Below the pieces are notes generated by a model, which worked only from the letters and a program-made list of their open reading frames with translations, searched no databases and was not told the origin of the DNA. The position numbers and the translations under genes are program-made. Below, piece after piece: positions 1 to 11,844 of a DNA stretch of 64,000 nt (the stretch's first letter is position 1; each line of letters opens with the position of its first letter). This DNA is from Tamarix chinensis. Its lineage: Eukaryota > Streptophyta > Magnoliopsida > Caryophyllales > Tamaricaceae. The stretch spans positions 89,257,172 to 89,321,171 of the forward strand of contig CM060180.1 of the NCBI GenBank assembly GCA_030549775.1, written 5' to 3'.

Positions 1-2007
1 AATTATACAAATGATCAATTTCATCATTTTACTTGAAATCTAGGGTTTTAGGCCTGAAAATTCGGTTAAATTTTGTTAATTTATTTAAATTAAATGTTTA
101 GAAATGTAATTAGACATAGTTTATAGCATATCATATAATCAATTGCTCAAAACCAATAAAATAAATATCCAATTTAGCATAATTAGGGTTTTTGAGCCCA
201 GAATACAAATCCGATCAATTCTTGCTAAAATATATAAATTGAAGATTTTGAAATGTAATTAAATGTATTATAATGTAAATTATTTAGTCAATTGAATAAA
301 ACAACCTAATTATACAATCCAATTTAGACCTACAAGATTTTTAACCTAAAAATCCAATTCCGATCAATTTCATAAAAATTTCCCAAATCAACACTTTTGA
401 TATAAAATTAAATACATTTCAAATGATATTATAAAATCAATTGAGTGAAATGACTCAATTATGCGACCCAATTTCACTAAACACGAATAATTTTGACCTA
501 GGAATCAAATTGCAATTAATTCCACATAAATTTCTCAAATTGACAGTTCTGATATGAAATTAGATACATTTTACAACATAAAGTAAAATCAAATTACCAA
601 AAATAGCTAAATCGGACGAATCTAAAAAAATTCGAGCATAACCCGGCCTAAAATCCAATTTTTTTAAAATTCTAACATAAACCATACAATTAACCTATCC
701 AAATCAATCTTACAACACATATATACATAACCAAACAATCAATTTAGCTTATCATAAGCTAATTCATACTTAATTAATCAAATCAAATGTTAGGGTTTTT
801 AGAAATTTATACCAAATAAAAATTAGCAAATCGGGATAGGTGGATGCCAGAGAAGCTTCGCCGGAGGTCAAGGATAGCTCGCTAGCCATCACTCGAGCTC
901 GTTGTGGCTAGACGGCAGCATAGTCGGCGCAGCTCATCGTTGTTGTGGTCTGCTGCTGTTGCGGTGTCATCGAAGGTCAACTAGCAAGGTGGCGCAGTGA
1001 GAAGCTGGGGAGAAGGAGGCGAGCTGGGGTTGGGGCTACGAACAAGGAGTAGGGCATCCGGGAAGAGAAAGAGAAGAGAAAGGATAGAAGAAGAGAGAAA
1101 AGGAAAAGAAGAGGGGGGGTCAGAGGCACCGATTGGTCTCTTCTTTTTTTTACTTTACATATACAAGTATAAAATAAAATACTAAATATCAAAAATTATT
1201 ATTGGAAGATTTTATCTAAAATTTATTCGGCGAAAATCATTTCACAAGAATCTAAAAGCTTAAGATCAATAAAAGAGCTATATAAAGAATTTTGAAAACA
1301 TTTTCGGAAGAATTTACCAACAAACGCAAATATTTATATTATTTATGGAAATTCATTATAAGACCCCGAAATAATATTTAAAAATATATATGAAAATATT
1401 TAAAACATATCTTAATAAGCCAAGATTAATTTTGATAATTTTATAAACCGGATTTCCGCAAACCAAAAAGGGTAAAACAGAAGAAAATCAATTTCGGAAA
1501 GAAATTCATAAATAAGCTCTGAAAATATTTTTAATTAAAAACTTCCCGAAAATCTTAATGATTTCATAAACAAATAAATTTAAATTCGAAAATTTTTTCT
1601 ATGGATAAAATCATTAAAATAACTTCAACTATTTTGAACCAAAATTTCATAATTTAAATAATATATTTCATTAACGAAATATAACTCCAAAATAAAGTCG
1701 TAATCACACGACAAAGTTATAATAAAAAACGAATCTAAAATATTAAAAATTAAAATACCAAAAAGAACGGGAATACATATTTTTAACCAAAATCAAAATC
1801 ATAAGAATATAATAAATTCATCGTCATGAACGAATTTATCTAGAATGATCAGCAACGACAATGGTTAGTTAAATTTAAATATGAAGTTGAAATCGTCGAT
1901 AAATCCATAAAACGAATCGAAATTAAAATAATTAAATGTTTACATCAAATTACGCTAATAAAATAATTAAGCTTAATAAAATTGAATTTCAAAAATACGA
2001 GGTATTG
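1..2007. repeat. Diverged LTR-like AT-rich region
   Basis: No gene is recognised. Positions 1 to about 640 hold roughly four diverged tandem units of about 150 bases, each with a shared core (CAATTTAG..., then an 'aacctaaaaatcc' type stretch, then CCGATCAATT). Similar units, reverse-complemented, occur at 51.96-52.74 kb, so the two regions probably belong to one family of long gypsy-type LTRs in opposite orientation. Positions 1000-1115 are purine-rich (GAGAAGGAGG type), a feature also seen in the other long LTRs here. Boundaries and target duplications were not found. Confidence 0.4.
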
Positions 2008-2250
2008 CAAGAAGCCTCTTATGCCAAGAACTAGCGATTTTCATATCATATGTTGATGGTAGGTGAATGGGATTAGGTACCCCATTTTACAAGATATTGT
2101 CGGGGGCTTGTTGTCCATTCATGTGACAATTATTGCTTCTAAATCAACTTTTAATACAAGCAGGAGGGTTATGAGTACTCATAAGAGAATACATTATCCT
2201 ACAACCATGGAGGCATTGATCTATAGTGTACTAGATATTGGTTGTGGATT
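2008..2250 (+). pseudogene. hAT transposase C-terminal remnant (dimerisation domain)
   Basis: The frame reads RYPILQDIVGGLLSIHVTII, then ASKSTFNTSRRVMS and PTTMEALIYS. This matches the C-terminal dimerisation domain of hAT transposases (family pattern: yPiLa.mArDiLaIpvStvaSEsaFSt.gRv). Upstream, a shifted frame gives KPLMPRTSDF, like the 'PLLPRT..FDIL.WWK' segment of the family. Only the C-terminal end remains, with a frame break before it and no catalytic region nearby, so it is a dead fragment. It ends about 80 bases before the LTR that begins near 2328. Confidence 0.75.
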
Positions 2251-2327
2251 GAAATTGAAGGTAATAGTATAATTTTTAAATAAATGTTTTCACTATTTTC
2301 ATAAGCCTTTTTTAGTGTAATTGTTAT

Positions 2328-5300
2328 TATAACACCTTCTATTTTAAAAACCTTGATTCTTTTAGGATATCTGCAATTTTAAAATAAAATTATTATTTTT
2401 ACGTGTGTCATTACATCCCATAAGGATGTAAAAACCCTAGCTACATTTTCAAAATGCTCTATTCTCATTTCCTTAATATATATTGCAATTTTGACTCCTA
2501 CAAGACATCTGAGCCACTTTCAACTATCTAACTTCTATTTAATCATTATAAATCCTCCATATTTGAATTCTTTGACTTTTTCTATGTCTCTTATTCATGT
2601 TCAAAATGATAAATGAATATCACAACGAAAAAGTATTTTTCACGCCTTGTTGTATGGTTACTAGCATTTTAAGCTTTGTTTTTTTTTTCTATTTATCAAA
2701 AAATTATGAAAATTTAAAGGATCGTCATATTTTAATGTCTTCGAGATAAAAATGAATTTTAAAAATTACCTTTGTTTTTATATATTTTCCATTTTCAATG
2801 TAACTAATTATAAAACATATAATTTTTAACTCCAGTCGTACTTAACATTTGCACCCGTTAACCAAACCTCTTAACTTCTATCAAGACTTAATCCTAACTC
2901 TTGATTTAACCTAAAAAACCCTATAATGAAATGAGTAATTATAAAATATTCTTTAAATTTTTCCTAAACCCTTTTCTACTTATTCTTATGTCCACACTTA
3001 ATCCCTTCCCTCTCCCTCTAATATCATGGCTTACCTCCTTCACACAACTCTCCCTCAATTACCACTTCCCCTAGCTAAGGAAAATCAAACTAATCATTTC
3101 TAAATTCTAGCCAACCAATCCTCCCTCAAAAACTCACTTATCCGTCCCTTGTCCCTCTAATTCCCACACAAGAACACTCCCTTATTTTTATAATATCCTC
3201 CTATGATTACTCCATCCACAAATCATAACACAACACTATCCGTACAATTCACCCAACCTCCTTTCATCTCCAGCATTATCAACCAATTCTTACATATAAA
3301 ACCAGCCCAAATGTAAGTCCCCTACATCTGGACTATCTCATACTATTTTCTCAAATATTAGCTATATTCATCCTCTCATCACTTGTCATATGCATCCCCT
3401 CCATCCTTCTCATTTTCTCAATACAAAAGCAATCGCCAAAACCTACATTTTTTTTATGTGTGTGTGTGTGTGTAGAAATCATGAGTCATTTCGACAGAAA
3501 TATCCAACTAAATTCATCCCCTCTTCTATGCTCCAATAATCTACATCATATTGTCCTTTCTCAACTTCAACCCATGCCATTGTTCACCTTCGTAATTGAG
3601 CCACCATCTTCAACCAGCCTCCATAGCTAAAGCTTCAAGATCTTCTAAAAACTCAAGGTGTTAATCTTCTTGTGTCTAAATAAGCAAAGGAGGATTAAGG
3701 ACATCTATATGGTAAATTTAATCAACTTCTTTTATTGTATATTCTATCTCTACAAATATTTAAGGGTATGCTTCATCCATTCATATTCCTTTTTGATTTG
3801 TAAACTATCAAAGTTTAATAAGTTCTTATATGATTTTCTTGTTCTTTTTTGGTTTCCAAGGTGATTTAAAGTATCAAGTCCTTGAGAGAGACTCATATAT
3901 TTTTATGGAATGTGCATTAATATTTGAGAAAAGGTAAAACTTCTTTCACTTGAGATGAAAACACAACGTTTGTTGTAATTTCATGTATGGTAATGAAAAT
4001 TGGTATTTTAAGTTGATTTGGAGTATTACTCATTATTTTTATATCATGGATCATATGAGTTAATCAATGATTTAAAATTCATTTAAATTATTTTAAAAGG
4101 TTAATTTTATTTTTAAATTATTAAGGGGAGATTTTTGATAGTTTTTATACAAGAAGGATTAGAGAAAGTATGAAATTGGTTGATCTCACAACTTTGAATT
4201 TGGGTTACTGTATCTCTCACATGGATAGGATTTAGAAGGCCTAATTGGAATAAAATTAAATATATATGATTTTAATTTCCAACTAAACTTTTTTTTTATG
4301 ATTTGGAGTTGTATGTAAAATGTTATGAATAAATCTCCAAAAATGTGCAAAATTGGTCAAAACTTAGCTTGTAAGCACTATACTCGGGTTTGGGTTGATC
4401 TTTGGGTTAGAGTTGATTTTTTCTGTATTTCATAAATTTTAATTTTTTTATTGATATATTCAGGATAAATTTTATACATAATATATAACCATTTAGATTA
4501 GCATAACCTAAGTTATGATTGGGTAAAGTTTGAAAAAGTTTGGTAAAATGAGTTTGAATGTTCTTTATGAACATTGAAAGTGTTATTCACTAAGTACCCA
4601 CTAATTACTATGACTAGGGTTCTTTGAGAATTAATTATTTATATGAGGATTAATAAATTATTTACCTATTAAATTAGGGTTAAAAGTGGATTCATCATGA
4701 TTAAGACATAAAATGACCAAATTAGCCTTAGAATAGTAAAATGGTAAATATGTGAATATTTTAAGTCAATGGTAATATTTTACCATTGAACATGAATTTT
4801 ACCATTGACTTTAACTCTGACTCTTTGTTTCTTTTTTTGGTAAATAGTGTATTTTTTTTAAATGGCAAATGAACTTATTTTATGATTTTTTACTCAAATA
4901 CGTCTATTATTTTCACTCATTTGAACCCTAAATGGTCTTTGAGATTAAATGGTTATCCTCAAGTCTTAACCAAATGCATCTTTATGCTAAGTTAGACTAA
5001 TCAATAGATACTATTTATATGCACCATGTGAACTATATAAAATATACACTTCTGACACATTAGCCCTTTGTTTAATCAAATATGATATATGTGCTCGTGA
5101 GCTTTTTGTGGATCAATTTGATGATCCCTTGATATTTTTTGGATTAGGATGATGATTCCTTGATCTTTTATGGATCAATATGAAGAGCCCTTAAACCTAT
5201 GTGGTGAAGATGAGACATACTAAGAGGATAATCATGCACTCTTAATCCCTTATGGTTAAGATGAGATCTCCCTTTCATTTATCACCAAAGAAGATTATCA

Positions 5301-6128
5301 TTAACCTTTGATAATTTATTGATAAAGATGATAACTATCATAAATATCCATTTTAGAGCCTATTTGGGGTTGAGCATTCCCCTAGGATATTGCTTCATGT
5401 TTTAACCTAAGTAATTATATGGTTTTATCACATATGATAATGGGCAAATAACCTTTGTTTCCATATTATTTTTTTCAAAAAACACTACATTTTGGATGAG
5501 AATAATATATTTAAAGTTTATTTAACTTATGCATAAATGTTTCCTGCACTAGACTACTCTAGAGTTTAGTATGCTTCAATACAATATGTAAAAATCTATA
5601 TGTTGCATGTGTTGTGTTTTACGCGCTTATAAGAACTACGTACTAGTAAGTACTTAACCATACTAACGCATTTATGGCAATGGGATGAAATGGGAATATG
5701 CAAGGGAGTGGTTAGCCTTATTTTGTAGGCAACCCATTGTTCTGAAGTCTTATATGAGGGAGCGACATAAGATCATACATAGATTATCACTCTTATTTCC
5801 TTTATTGTTTCTTTATTGTTTTTTACCATTTCAATGTAAAGGTAACTATTTAATGCTCATTCATTTATGCTTTAACTTACTTCAATTAAAGAGTCATTCT
5901 CACACTCTAATCCATTCTTAAGTAAGCCTTATATAAGTCACAGGAACGGCTACTACCACACCTTATTTCTTGAGGTATAAGGATACTTATATCCTTAAAC
6001 TTAGAATGGATTAGGTATTGGATATACCTTTCCATGTTGGATGTGGCGGTAATATCCTAATTTTCATGGTAGGTTCCATAAACTCTTTCCAATAATAACA
6101 AAAATTTTATGAAAATAGGGGTGTTACA
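2328..6128 (+). mobile_element. Probable solo LTR, gypsy type
   Basis: The left end reads TATAACACCTTCTATTTT (a TGTAACACC-type start with G changed to A). The right end reads AATAGGGGTGTTACA. Such inverted ends are typical of plant Ty3/gypsy LTRs. Inside there is a pyrimidine-rich stretch (about 2960-3600) near the start, a (TG)n run at about 3456-3475, and diverged repeats around 'ccttgat..ttt.tggatcaa' at 5090-5345. No retrotransposon coding is visible, so it is read as a solo LTR in plus sense. The flanking five bases (GTTAT and ACTAT) agree at only three positions, so the boundaries are inferred. Confidence 0.5.
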
Positions 6129-6201
6129 ACTATTGTTTGCTTACTTTTCTATCGATTTTGTCTATCAAATGCATAAGCTTTAGAGGTTGAAAGACTTGAT
6201 G

Positions 6202-7280
6202 TTGATTCTGACCATAGTTATTGAATCCCAATTCGATCCTACAATTATATGATCCTATGATCTAAAAATCATCAAACAATCCACGATCCTAGGTGGAATC
6301 TTAAAATAGTTAAATAGATATAGAATATTATGATCCTACATTAGAATATTACAATCCTACAGTTGAATCTTACAATTGTAGGTAAAATCCTACAATTCTA
6401 CATAATAATTATAATTTTCATCAATTTATCTCTAAATCTATTTTTTTCTTTTATTCCACATATATTTAAATCTTGATCCTCTTATTATTGACCCTATATT
6501 ATTTTACAAAATATCTTGAAAATGAGTTGAAGCAAATAAAATATGACTGAGATATCACTAAGAAAATGAAGTAAATTATTGATGTAAAATATTAACAAAG
6601 AATTTAATCTCATCTAAAAGTCAAAATAAATATATTAAATTTTAATATGTTATTAATTATTAAATTCTATTGAATTCAATATATATATATATATGCTCAT
6701 GTTAGCGTCATAAAGTAAACAAGATTTAGTTTATGTTTTACACACGCTTTATATAGTAGTTTAGTGTGTGTACATATAGCCAAAATCCTTTCCTTTCCTT
6801 TTTATCTTGATTCATCAAAACTTCAAAATTCCACATAATTTTTTTTGGTTATTATTATCTTAAATGATAGAAAATAATGTCATCTCATTATTACCTTCAT
6901 TTACATTCACTTTCTTCATTCTTTGTGTTTTTTAAGGATAAATATATTGTATATTGTGAATAAAATAATTTGTATGTTACCTCTACCCATAATCTCATTG
7001 TAGGTTTCAAATTTTATTTGATAATTTATTTATGATGTTGTTAACTTAATAAATTTTCTAATATGTGCAACGACTTCAACAATTTATGTTACTTGTAAGT
7101 TACTACAAGTCAATCACCGGCTATATAAGAGCTTAAGAGTATAATTATAGTATTTTTTTTAAACGTAAAATATGTTATTTTATAACATATAAAAGTATAT
7201 AGTTTTCATATTTTTATGTTTTTTGTAGGACATCCTACGATGTGATTTTGAGCCTCCAGATCTATCCTAATATTGATTCT
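6202..7280. mobile_element. hAT-like non-autonomous element, 1063 bp
   Basis: The stretch 6210-7272 is bounded by the perfect 8-base direct repeat TTGATTCT (6202-6209 and 7273-7280), the duplication length of hAT elements. The left 200 bases contain many copies of GATCCTAC/GATCCTA and their complements; the right end contains 'taggacatcctacgatg', an inverted partner. Such subterminal repeats are typical of hAT elements. No transposase frame is present. The terminal inverted repeats are weak, so the call rests on the duplication and the subterminal motif. Confidence 0.6.
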
Positions 7281-8142
7281 AACAACCTTTAGTCTAACAC
7301 AAAGGTAATATGGTGTGATTTAAAGGGTTATAAGTGTTATTGTCTTTGTTATTTATTATATATATATATATATATACCTCTACTATTTTATAAGCACCCA
7401 AATTAATTTTGAATAAAAACAATATTGTAGCAAGTAATTTGGTATGACTTATTGTTTCTGTAAGATTGTGTAAGTGATCAAAACAAAATAACTATATTAT
7501 TTTATTTTGAATGTTTATGAGATCTTAGACATATATTTTCCCCTCTTATTCTGGTAATAGCAAAATGAATATGTTTAAGTTTTTTCTCCAACTTAACTAG
7601 CCATTTGGTGCATGTAATAGTTAATTGTTATGCTATACTTCTTGCAAGAACAACATGGTCAAAAATACTTTCATTTCCAAAAACGACAACAAAGTTTACT
7701 TTTGGCGTTAAAATTATTATTATGATTGTACATTGATCTTGGCATTCTTTGTTGCTAAACTAAATTATTTTTGTTTTATTTCATATTTACTTTTATTGGC
7801 TAATGCTAGTTTTTGTTTTTTGGATTTTTTCTTATTGTTCAAATACAACTATGGAATTATTGTTCTATGATGGGGAAAAGTTATTGTATTAGCTTTATGA
7901 TGATATGCCTAGGAATCAAGTAGCATGGAAACTCACATAATGATTTTGAACCAAGGATAAGATAACAATTGAGTTATATACCATGTTCCTTTTCCTTTCT
8001 TTGTTTTAGTATGTGCTTGTGTATATATATTGTATACACCAATTTTTTAGGTATACTTTAGCAAGTTTGTTGATGGCCTAAGAAGCATATTATATGACTC
8101 AAGTTTGAATAAGGTATATTTGTTTTATTTTTTTTATTCTCT
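7281..8142. other. No gene recognised; AT-rich
   Basis: This interval has an (AT)n run at about 7348-7372 (partly overlapping poly-AT) and no supportable coding sequence. It separates the hAT-like element from the solo LTR that starts at 8148. Confidence 0.5.
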
Positions 8143-8508
8143 TTATGTGTATCACCCCCAAATTTAGGATTTAAAAAAACTTTTAAAGAGCTAATTGTGG
8201 AAGAAAAACATAAAACATAGGGGTGTCATGCCTCATCCAACATAGAAGAGGCACTCCCTATAACTAGTATATGTTTGGTGCAAATCAAAAGTAACCTCTT
8301 ACCAAGGAATTATGTGTGGGAAGCACTTGATTTCACCAAGATATAGGATATAAAATAGAGCAAAGGAAATATGTATATTGAAAACAAAGGACTAAGATTC
8401 CATAGATAGATAGAGATATTCTAATAATCATACCCTTTACCAATTTAATTTAGCACTCGCCGAAGGCAAGTACATAAAAAGTAGTAATCATTAATCACAT
8501 GTAAATAA

Positions 8509-8534
8509 ATATATATATATATATATATATATAT
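8509..8534. repeat. (AT)n microsatellite
   Basis: About 13 AT units within the solo LTR. Confidence 0.9.
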
Positions 8535-8756
8535 GCTCGTGGGAATAAGCAACACCCATGATACGGATGATCAATTGCTAGGTACTAAGTAAGATAACAA
8601 TACAATTGAAAAGGGTTACATATAATTCACGAGTTCACACCAGAAAATAAGCATACATGCATCAACATAAAATGATACAAGATAATTACTAAGTCCACAT
8701 CTCATTATTAGCTATAAACCTAATCCATTATTTTATTTATGATGAGTTTAGTTACC

Positions 8757-9151
8757 CCACTATTCTTAATCTGGTAGAACAAACTGAAGTACCTCTCAAG
8801 AATAACACACCTAGGACAATATTATCATTCAGTGGAATGGACCCAAAATATACCAGAACAACACTCTCTGGAACACTATTCTTAAACTGATGAAATAGTC
8901 TAAAGCATCTCTCTGAAAAAAACTCACCTGAGCCACTATTATTATCTGGTGGAACGGACACAATACCTCGATCCCGACTCATATAATCTTCTTCTTTAAA
9001 TAATTAGCATTGTATCATTAATTACTCATCTCAGAATAATATTTTTATTCACGTTGAGTTTAAAGGGCCCCACTATTCTTAATCTGATGGAATTGATTGA
9101 TGCATCACTCAGGGCAAAATACTCCTAAGCCACTATTATTGTCTAGTAGAA
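8757..9151. repeat. Dispersed palindromic motif repeats of the LTR
   Basis: Copies begin at about 8757, 8933, 9069 and 9130, each a CCACTATT(A/C)TT...CTGGTGGAAC-like core with CCAC and GTGG arms. They alternate with 'ctcaagaataacacacctagg'-like text. The same core recurs in the LTRs at 35.7, 61.6-61.9 and 63.1-63.6 kb. Confidence 0.7.
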
Positions 9152-9624
9152 TAGATACATAAAACACCTTGATCCGACTCACTTGATCTTTTACTTTAAA
9201 TGATTAGTATCTTAATCATAGTTGATTATATCTAGATTATTATACATGATTCTTGTAGATATCTATATCATATAATTGAAAACACTTAAAGCACAACTAC
9301 ATAATTATCAAGACAGTCCCTAAGGAAAATGTATATAAGTTGCCCAAGAACCCAAGTCTTATAAGATGGCATAACTTCTTCCATTTTCTTATACACATAA
9401 TTATATTGAATAATCCAAATATCATAATTAGCATAATGAAATTATATTCCCCCTTTAGAATCACTAAAATTCCATATTTAACCTTTAGTAACCATAATGT
9501 CCTTATTTTACTAAATGCCTCAAATCTTATATTAGATTACTTTTGTCTTACTCAACCACCATGAATATAATACCCCAAATTGAGCAGAGTGTTATAAGGA
9601 TTGATCTAGCTACTTATATCAACA

Positions 9625-9720
9625 TGGTATACCATCCTTTTAGTGATTCCATCCTAAGAACTTCACAGTTAAGCGTGCTGACTGTGGAACAATTTTAGGA
9701 TGGGTGACCTCTTGGGAAGT
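9625..9720 (+). ncRNA. 5S rRNA-derived segment in Cassandra 5' LTR
   Basis: The order matches plant 5S rRNA: 'ggtatacca', 'ccatcctaagaacttcacag', 'GTTAAGCGTGCT' (A-box region), then 'TAGGATGGGTGACCTCTTGG' followed by GAAG (C-box region). The middle is diverged and the 5' part shortened. It is a retroelement component, not a cluster 5S gene. Confidence 0.85.
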
Positions 9721-10076
9721 TTTGGAAATTTTTTGAAAATTTCTCGGGAAGTGCGTGAGTGAGGACAAAGCGTGCTGAAAGGACTCGTGTTGATCTATGG
9801 GGCCAGCCGACCAATCCGAAAGCGCTCCAAGGTAGCCCCCGTATGGTCATGTCGACTCGGGGTGTTACAAATGGTATCAGAGCGAAACCGCGACCGTGAG
9901 CTGAACTTGGATGAGCCAATTCAGACACCTAGCGGGATGATTCTTGGGATGAACTGTATTGATACAGTCATTAGTTGAAGCGCAACGAGGACGTTGCGTT
10001 CTTTGAGTGGGGGTGAATATAATACCCCAAATTAAGCGGAGTGTTATAAGGATTGATCTAGCTACTTATATCAACA

Positions 10077-10173
10077 TAGTATACCATCCTTTTGGTGATT
10101 CCATCCTAAGAACTCCACAATTAAGCGTGTTGACTGTGGAACAATTTTAGAATGGGTGACCTCCTGGGAAGTT
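10077..10173 (+). ncRNA. 5S rRNA-derived segment in Cassandra 3' LTR
   Basis: This is the partner copy in the second LTR. It keeps 'GATTCCATCC', 'TTAAGCGTG' and 'AATGGGTGACCTCCTGGGAA'. The C-box is closer to canonical 5S here than in the first LTR except for one GG-to-GA change. Confidence 0.85.
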
Positions 10174-11844
10174 TCGGAAATTTTCTAAAAATTTCTCGGG
10201 AAGTGCGTGAGTGAGGACAAAGCGTGCTGAAAGGACTCGTGTTGATCTGTGGGGCCAGCCGACCAATCCGAAAGCGCTCCAAGGTAGCCCCCGTATGGTC
10301 ATGTCGACTCGGGGTGTTACAATGAATTTTTCCATACTATCATCAAATGACCAAATTGCCCTTACTATAGCTAAAACACTCATATTTTTCCAAAGACCTC
10401 ATTAGTCTTGATATTAGTAAATTTCAATATCTAATATTTGCATCATAAAAAAAAATATAACCTAAATTATATATATAGATACCATATACCTAGATTCATG
10501 CTAACCAATAATATATACAAATGCATACTTCCTCACTTTCAAGATATCATATGATAGCACTAGCAGAATCAAAACCATCAATATAACATTACCAAAAAAT
10601 GATGACACATACAAATACACGTCGCACATAAAAGCCCTTGCTATGCAGTGTATCCTTACCATAAAAGACATTTATCTCTAAGCACTTAAAATCCTAATCT
10701 ATCCCCTTTTAGGTTACTAAAACATTACCTCTGAAAATAAGAATAAAACATAATTAGAGATTAGGGATACAATCAAGGAACGAGTTAAGGTAAAGGAGCA
10801 TGGAAATGGAAATAACTGAAATTAGTGGAAAGCTCGAGCTATGTGGGATTATGGTGGAATGTTTAGTGGTGCTAAAGTGGTGCTAGGTTGGTGTTAGAGT
10901 GGAACATAGGTGTTCTAGAAGGGAAGCATAGTTGCACCAAAGTAAGGGCACGGGCATGGCATGCAGCTCATGCATGGGTCAAGAGCTTGGAATGTGCACA
11001 AGTAGGTTATATGAGATGTCCATGGCTATGTGCGAAGTGCATAGGTGGGTTGTTTAAGGTGTGCACGATTGTGAGTGAAGCACATAAGTGGGGTGTGCAA
11101 GGTGTGTACGGTTGTGAGCAAAGCGAGGTCTGCAAGGTGCATAGCTAGGGTGTGTGAGGGTGCACTATCGTTTAACTTAATGAAAATGAACAAAGCATGA
11201 TAGGGAAGAGGGAAAAAGAAATGGATTGGGATGGTGATGTTTGAGCAATGATGAGAAGGAATGATGGGGTGGTATTGGTGGCTATTTTCCCAGGGAATGG
11301 TGGTGGTTGGTGGTGGTGGTTGGTGGCATCGAATAAAGCAAGAAAAGAAGAAGAAGAAAGGTGATCAGGGTTGTTTTTGTTCAACAAAAATGGAGGGAGT
11401 GAAGAAGTTGGTTGAGCATAAAATGAGGCAGAGAGAGATTGGAAGGCACACACACACACATGGGGGTGGCGAGTAAATGGTGAAGGGAAGAGAAAAAAAG
11501 GATGGTTGACATGAAACATATAGTGATGTGTTATAGAGGCTAAGAAAAAAAACAAGCAAGGTAAAAAGGAGAAGAAAGAAAAGGTCAGTAGGAGAAGAAG
11601 GAACAAGAAAAGGAGAAAGGAAAGGGAAAACAAGAAAGGAAAATACAAAAAATAGATAATGGTGGGATTAAGGTTAAGATTAGGTTTGAAATTATGATTA
11701 ACGAGATTAGATAAGATTAAAATATTAATCATCTCATATTTGGGTTAGGTTAATTTATAAATTACCCATGATAATTATTAGGATTAGGCTAAGCTATTAA
11801 TTACTTGGCATTAAGATTAGATAAATTTGGGGCATTATATTATG

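Larger units (their letters stand above)
9561..10326 (+). mobile_element. Cassandra TRIM retrotransposon, complete
   Basis: Two LTRs of 304 bases (9566-9869 and 10018-10321) flank a 148-base internal domain with no coding capacity. The element is bounded by the 5-base duplication ATGAA (9561-9565 and 10322-10326). Two bases after the first LTR is TGGTATCAGAGC (9872-9883), the primer-binding site for initiator methionine tRNA. A purine-rich tract GAGTGGGGGTGAA ends at 10017, directly before the second LTR. Each LTR carries a 5S-rRNA-like segment, the hallmark of Cassandra. Both LTRs start TATAATACCCC where TGTAATACCCC is expected, so the terminal TG was changed in both. By my alignment the LTRs differ at about 13 of 304 sites, all transitions. 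It depends on other elements for reverse transcriptase and integrase. Confidence 0.93.
8148..11839 (-). mobile_element. Solo gypsy-type LTR with nested Cassandra
   Basis: The plus-strand ends are TGTATCACCCCCAAATTT and TTTGGGGCATTATA, flanked by the perfect 5-base duplication TTATG (8143-8147 and 11840-11844). Without the nested Cassandra the LTR is about 2.93 kb. No internal domain or second LTR adjoins it, which indicates a solo LTR left by unequal recombination. Order of landmarks from the left: palindromic 'CCACTATTATTATCTGGTGG' motif repeats (8757-9151), Cassandra (9561-10326), and a purine-rich stretch (about 10780-11660; pyrimidine-rich on the minus strand). By comparison with the other LTRs, the sense strand is minus. 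Confidence 0.75.

Noticed and set aside
9625..10173. Functional 5S rRNA genes
   Set aside because: The 5S-like parts lie within Cassandra LTRs, are diverged in the middle and lack an array or spacer structure.
10888..11148. 86-codon plus-strand frame (Cys/Trp-rich)
   Set aside because: Lies in the purine-rich repeat part of the solo LTR with short internal repeats (GCAAGGTGTG); not a protein pattern.
11172..11732. 186-codon minus-strand frame
   Set aside because: Phe/Leu/Ser-rich translation of the pyrimidine-rich strand of the solo LTR; the same kind of stretch is open in other LTRs too.
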